From Rhizomys pruinosus (Eukaryota > Chordata > Mammalia > Rodentia > Spalacidae): a stretch of DNA of 64,000 bases. Shown piece after piece: positions 59,476-64,000 of the stretch (positions within the stretch are counted from its first letter, which is position 1; each line of letters begins with the position of its first letter). The notes beneath the pieces were generated by a model. That model saw nothing but the letters and a program-made list of their open reading frames with translations, had not been told where the DNA came from and searched no databases. The DNA lies in NCBI GenBank assembly GCA_009823505.1, contig VZQC01009567.1, forward strand, positions 1 through 64,000. The letters are read 5' to 3'. The translations under genes and the position numbers were made by a program.

Positions 59476-59689
59476 AGGAAGAAAGAACAGTAAGACAGAC
59501 TTTCTCAAATGAGAACACTGTGATCTGTATAGAGCAGGGCTACTACAATATGGTCTCACAGTGTGGGAGAGAAATTAGACTGAAGGCTATGCAAAAAAGG
59601 GGGAAATTATAACTAGGGATAAGGGCAAAGATCAGTGATGGAAAGTCAGTCAGAAGAAACACCAGGCCTAAGGGCTACACCAACGTGAA

Positions 59690-59892
59690 AAGTTTTTTTT
59701 TGAATTTCATCACACTTATTTATCTATTTATTCATGAGGGTGAGAGGGCATATGCATTCCAACAAGTACATGTGGAGGTCAGAGGAGAATGTGTGGAGTC
59801 AATTTTCTCCTTCTATCATGCCAGAGAGCAAACTTGGGTTGTCAGGCCGGGAGGTGAGCATTTTACCCACTGAGACTCTGTGCCAGCCAACA
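59690..59892 (-). mobile_element. B3/B2-type SINE, old, reverse
   Basis: GGTCAGAGGAGAATGTG..GTCAATTTTCTCC, TTGGGTTGTCAGGC and CACTGAGACTCTGTGCCAGCC are the reverse of a B3 in correct order. Confidence 0.85.
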
Positions 59893-60335
59893 AATCTAAA
59901 AAGATTCTGCAGATCTCAGTTAGGGTGGTTAAACATACTGCAGATAAGGCAGGGTATGAGGAGCCAGATTAGCTATTGAGGGGGTCAGATAGTAAAGGGG
60001 GGGAACTGGTTAAAATGAATGGGCAGGATCTTGCTGAAATTAGAAAATTAAAAGTTGAAGACAGAAAAAAGAAAATCTTCTTTGCTGAGTGGTATATGGT
60101 ATACTTGTCTGTAAACCTAAGGGTCCATATTTATCATATAGTAAGACATTTCAGTTGATCAGATATGAGAGAGATATGGTTTTCTCTAAGATTTATGAAT
60201 TCTCCACCCATACTTATTTGGCGATATTTACAGTGCTATCCATGAGTTCCCTCCCATTAAAAGGGCTTTAAGTTCAATTACATAGCTATTGATTACCCAC
60301 TAGATAAAAGTCCCTTTACTGAACCAGCAGAGATA
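59893..60335. other. Unassigned sequence
   Basis: No gene or repeat recognised. Two overlapping 60-codon frames have no recognisable content. Confidence 0.35.
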
Positions 60336-60430
60336 GTTTGCTTTGCCAGGTGGTTTTGATTTTCATTTTCCTTTTCTTTCCTAGGTGCTGGGATTAAAGA
60401 TCTGTGCCACCATGCCAGGCTGATTGACAT
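60335..60430 (-). mobile_element. B1 fragment, reverse
   Basis: CTAGGTGCTGGGATTAAAGATCTGTGCCACCATGCC is the reverse B1 5' half, inserted in or beside the reverse L1. Confidence 0.85.
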
Positions 60431-61089
60431 TTTTCTAAGTACTAAGGATGTTGAGCACTTTTGGAAGAGTTTCTTAGGTATTTGTATTTCTTCTTTTGAG
60501 AGCTCTCTGTTCAGGCCTTTAGACCTTTGTGTTTGTTTCTTTCTTTCTTTTGCCCATATTTTCATTGGGTAACATTTTACTTTTTTTTATTTGACTCTGA
60601 AGTTCTTTGTAAATTCTGATAATCATCTCTCAGATATTTATCAAGTGAATATTTTCTCCTACTCAGTGGGTTGCCTCTCCACTTACTTAGCTGTTTCTTT
60701 TGCTGTACAGAAGTGTTTTAGCTTAATGAGGCACTATTTGTTGATTGTTGAGCTTAATGCCTGAGAAACTGATGTCCTATTTAGAAAGTTTTTTCCACCC
60801 CTACATCTTGTAGGATAGTCCCTATGTTTCCTTCTAGCAATTTCAAAGTTTAAGATTTCATGTTGAGATTTTTGCTCCATTTGGAGCTGACTTTGGTGAA
60901 AAGTAAAAGATAAGGGTCCAATATCATCCTTCAGCTAGAATTCCAGTTTTGTGAGCATGACTTGATGAAGATTATGTCTTTTTCTCATTGTGTGATCTTG
61001 GCACCTTTGTTAATTATCAGCTGGTTGAAACTGCATGCACTCTTGTTTGGGTCTTCTATTATTTTCCATTGATCCGTACTTGGGGTCTT

Positions 61090-61238
61090 TTATTGGCATT
61101 TTTGAGACAGGGTCTCCCTTTAGTCCCAGCTGTCCTGGAGCTCACTCTGTAGACCAGGCTGGCCTCGAACTCACAGAGATCCACTTGCCTCTGCCTCACC
61201 AGTGCTAGGAAGTTGTGCGCCACTGGGCCCAGCCTGTA
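61090..61238 (-). mobile_element. B1 SINE, reverse
   Basis: TTTTTGAGACAGGGTCTCCC, GTAGACCAGGCTGGCCTCGAACTC and the CCACTGGGCCCAGCC end are the reverse B1 in order. Inserted into the L1. Confidence 0.95.
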
Positions 61239-61594
61239 TGTGTTTTTGAGAAAATACCATCTTGTTTTTATGACTATAGTTCTGTAATATAGTTTGAGAT
61301 CTGGTACCATGGTTCCCTGAGTACTGCTCTTTTTGACCAAGATTGCTTCAGCTGTCTAGGATCTTTGGTGATCCCATATGAATTTTAGGATATTTTTAGC
61401 TCAGTGCAGAATGTCATTGGCTTTTGATTCACATCACATTGAATCTATAGATTGCTTTTGGTAGGATCAACATTTTCACAAAATTCTACCAATACATAAG
61501 AACAGTAGGTCCTTCCATTTCCATCTTCTGGTGTCTTCCTCTATGTTTTACATTTTTGTGTAGAGATCTTAAATGTCTTTGGTTAGGTTTATTC

Positions 61595-61596
61595 GA

Positions 61597-61660
<64 letters not shown>
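61595..61660. repeat. Microsatellite (TA)n(TG)n
   Basis: About 10 TA units followed by about 20 TG units, inside the reverse L1. Confidence 0.97.
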
Positions 61661-62003
61661 TTGAGGCTACTGTGAATTGTGAATGGGTTTCCATGAATTA
61701 TTTCTCTGATTACTTGTTATTGGCATATAGAAAAGGTACTGATTTTTGTAAGTGGATTTTGTAACCTGCCACTTTGCTGAAAGTATTGATCATTTCTCAG
61801 TTTCTGGTGGAAATTTTGGGGTTTCTTATGAATATCATATCGTCTGCAAACAGGGATAATTTGACCTCTTCTTTTCAAATTACTGTTCTACAAGCTGGCA
61901 TGGGCATCAGCATGAAAGAGCTCATGGTATCTGAGATTTGTGAAAAAGTGTCCCTAGGCACGAGCACTTCTGTGGTTCCAGGGAGGCAGAAGGTATGCAC
62001 TGA

Positions 62004-62309
62004 AGTAGTAATGCTCTGAGCACATCCCCAGGATCACTGAAGGAGTAATGCACTGAAGGAGTAATGCACTGAAGGAGTAATGCTCTAAGCACATCCCCAG
62101 GAGCACTGAAGGAGTAATGCTCTGAGCACATCCCCAGGAACACTGAAGAAGTAATGCTCTGAGCACATTCCCAGGAGCCCTGAAGGAGTAATGCCCTTAA
62201 GGAGTAATGCTCTAAGCACATCCCCAGGAGCACTGAATGAGTAATGCTCTGAGAACATCCCCAGGAGCACTGAAGGAGTAATGCTCTGAGCACATCCCCA
62301 GGAGCACTC
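62004..62309. repeat. Minisatellite: 37-bp and 16-bp composite units
   Basis: 37-base units start at 62004, 62073, 62110, 62147, 62200 and 62237, with a 36-base last unit at 62274. 16-base units start at 62041, 62057 and 62184. The 16-mer equals the 37-mer with 21 internal bases removed. Long minus-strand open frames here only reflect the repeat. Confidence 0.95.
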
Positions 62310-62930
62310 TTGGCCCAGTGAAGGCAGACAGCTTGCTGAAGAACTGGAATCAGCCACCCAGTTAAGAGGACAGTAATGTCCACCTCAAAGATATCCAAAA
62401 AGGAGAAAGCCAGAGTCAGCACAGAAGAACAGTACGTGGCTTTTGACAGTATTTGCATGGGAAGTTCCCAAACCTCTCATTTCCACATCCCAGAAAAAAG
62501 GGCTAAGGACGCTGTAGAACAGCACATTGAAACAGTAGTGTTGAGTATTACTGTAAACTTTCAGTAAAGTGTGAAAGTTATGTAGCTAAGGATGAGCAGA
62601 ACTTGTGATCCTCCTGTCTCTATGGCCAGTTAGTACTAGACTTCCTGGCAAGAATAGTACACACAGCTCAAAAGCAAGCATTATTTGTTTTATCTTACAT
62701 AACCAAAGTTTTAACAGATATATTGACGAGAAAGAAACTGGAATGTTATGTGTGTCAGCCTAGGACAAAACATAGGCTTTTGGCATCCCTGAAAGTTGTT
62801 GAGGGTGGAAGGGATGGTGTTTTCTTGAGGTCATTGAGTCACCATATGTGGACCAGCATGCGCAGGAACTCACAGATTCAAGTAGACCTCAGTCTACAGA
62901 GCTCAAGGCAGGTATATAGACTCTGAAGTA
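62310..62930. other. Apparently unique sequence
   Basis: The 63-codon + frame 62376-62567 begins MSTSKISKKEKARVSTEEQ and lies directly beside the minisatellite. I find no domain, splice context or poly(A) signal to support it, so I do not call a gene. Confidence 0.4.
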
Positions 62931-62934
62931 TTTT

Positions 62935-63130
62935 TGATATATTTGCTTTAATAATGTGTATGATGGGTTATGTACATGAGGGAGCAGGCACCTGTGGAGG
63001 CCAGGCATCAGAACCCCCTGGATCAACAGATAGAGGCCATGAAGCTTCCTGACATGGGTACTGAGAATAAAACTCGGGTCCCGTGTGTGATGGAACTGAC
63101 CATAACCACTGAAGCATCTCTCTAGCCCAA
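62935..63130 (-). mobile_element. B3/B2-type SINE, old, reverse
   Basis: The reverse complement starts near GGGCTAGAGAGATGCTTCAG (63128), has a B-box-like GACCCGAGTTTTATTC region near 63080 and a tail near 62950. Confidence 0.85.
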
Positions 63131-63765
63131 TTCTGAAGCTTTTGAAAGGCTTTTGCAATCACACCTCCCCATTGCAAACCCTGCCTTTCAAGCCAGGGAA
63201 TGACCCATTAGAATCCTGGTCCCTTTTCTGCTCAGCCTCAGAGAGTCTGGAGGGTCTAGCGAACCAATGCCTCCAGTGTGCTGTTTGCTGTTTCCAGACC
63301 CCTGTTCCCTTCCTTGTGTTCCTTCTTGTCTTTTCTTTGGCTTTACCCTTCCTCCCGTCTCTGCTCCCTCAGAGATTGAGTATCCTGGACTGAACACCCT
63401 GACATTCACCACATCCCTAACATTGCATTGTGTGTCTATATTGCTCACTTTGGCTGGACTTTGTGCACAAGACCCCTGAACAGTCACACATGGGATGGAA
63501 CAGACACCCTGGAATGAGTCAAGACTAGAATGATGAGCACGCAGTGAGTCTATTTTGAGGCTGTGTGTTCTTGGATTCAGCCTCATTTCCTGGCTCTACA
63601 TTGTGGGGCTTTGCTGACATTGAAGCCAGAGAGATGAAGGGACCCTGGGGCATGCCAGGGGACAGCATCAGAGTTCCAGGTTCTGACCATCCCTTTTCCA
63701 TGCTATTTTACAGAAACTTGTCATTTACCTGGCTTCCCAGTGTCTACACTTTAAAATTCACAGAC
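63131..63765. other. Apparently unique sequence
   Basis: Less AT-rich than the rest of the window. Overlapping open frames on both strands (e.g. 63188-63586 minus, 63267-63479 plus) have no recognisable domain or splice evidence. Confidence 0.35.
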
Positions 63766-64000
63766 GGGGCTGGAGAGATGGCCTAGCGGTTAAGAGTGCT
63801 GACCGCTCTTGCAGAGTACCCGGGTTCGATCCCCAGTACCCACATGGCGGCCAAGAATCATCCGAAACACCAATTCTAGGAGAACTCCAGTTCCAGGGGA
63901 ATCCGACGCCCTCTTCTGACCTCCGCGGTATTGCATGACACAGGTGCACAAACCTGCATGCAGACAGTACATTCGTACACATACAGAAATAAATAAAATT
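63766..64000 (+). mobile_element. B2-family SINE, cut by the window end
   Basis: GGGGCTGGAGAGATGGCC head, intact A and B boxes (GGTTCGATCCC at about 63824) and the AAATAAATAAAATT tail reaching base 64000. Very close to the copy at 646, so young. The right TSD is outside the window. Confidence 0.95.

Larger units (their letters stand above)
60430..61915 (-). mobile_element. Old L1 ORF2 fragment, reverse, interrupted by a B1
   Basis: The reverse complement runs from the ORF2p C-terminal region (RELSKEEIQ..KKLFQKCST segment near 60480) through the thumb to the RT C-terminal side (ATCGTCTGCAAACAGGGATAA, FADD region, about 61840). It is diverged and full of stops. It holds a B1 at 61090 and the TA/TG array at 61595. 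Confidence 0.85.

Noticed and set aside
62004..62309. CRISPR-like array of short direct repeats
   Set aside because: Units are tandem with no unique spacers, and the DNA is mammalian nuclear.
61922..62458. 178-codon minus-strand repetitive protein frame
   Set aside because: Translation of the 37/16-bp minisatellite in a frame without stops; no start context, splice or poly(A) support, and unit lengths are not all multiples of three.
62376..62567. 63-codon Lys/Ser-rich plus-strand frame beside the minisatellite
   Set aside because: No recognisable domain, splice sites or poly(A) signal; length is within chance expectation.

Overview
This is mammalian nuclear DNA, almost certainly from a muroid rodent that is neither house mouse nor rat. 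The basis is the combination of B1 and tRNA-derived B2/B3 SINEs, rodent-type L1 LINEs with tandem-monomer promoters, long L1 3' UTRs of the Lx kind, and betaretrovirus-like ERV fragments. CpG is depleted almost everywhere and there are no operons. The species call is inference. Young B2 copies with intact 13-18 bp target-site duplications point to recent SINE activity.

Most of the window is nested transposons. 1-9.4 kb: L1 3' end, an unclassified block (A), a 5'-truncated L1, a second unclassified block (C), then an old reverse-strand L1 with a long 3' UTR. 9.4-13.3 kb: a near-perfect 48 bp inverted repeat beside a B2, then a reverse-strand decayed ERV (integrase, env remnants) split by a solo LTR. 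13.3-37.9 kb: stacked L1s in both orientations with several unrelated 5' UTR types, a non-autonomous LTR element carrying a 185-codon ORF inside a reverse L1, and a second copy of block A. 45.6-47.6 kb: further copies of blocks C and A around an 813-base N gap. 50.6-55.2 kb: L1. 55.2-58.06 kb: a stretch that looks like an unpolished, error-rich gap fill. 58-64 kb: L1 pieces, B1/B3 SINEs, a 37-bp minisatellite and a B2 cut by the window end.

The only credible host gene is on the minus strand at about 38.44-45.17 kb. Exon 1 (CDS 45134-45071) encodes a signal peptide, exon 2 (40370-39961) the rest of the protein, and exon 3 (38543 to about 38440) is untranslated. Both introns have GT-AG ends, and the coding junction keeps phase (G|AG). 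A TATA-like box and an E-box lie upstream of exon 1, and an AATAAA ends exon 3. The predicted 148-residue secreted protein has an acidic, Glu/Gln-rich N-terminal half and a cationic, Cys/Trp-containing C-terminus after a Lys-Arg pair. The leader and exon plan resemble salivary proline-rich-protein genes, but the body is not proline-rich and I do not recognise it. It is the best candidate for something undescribed here.
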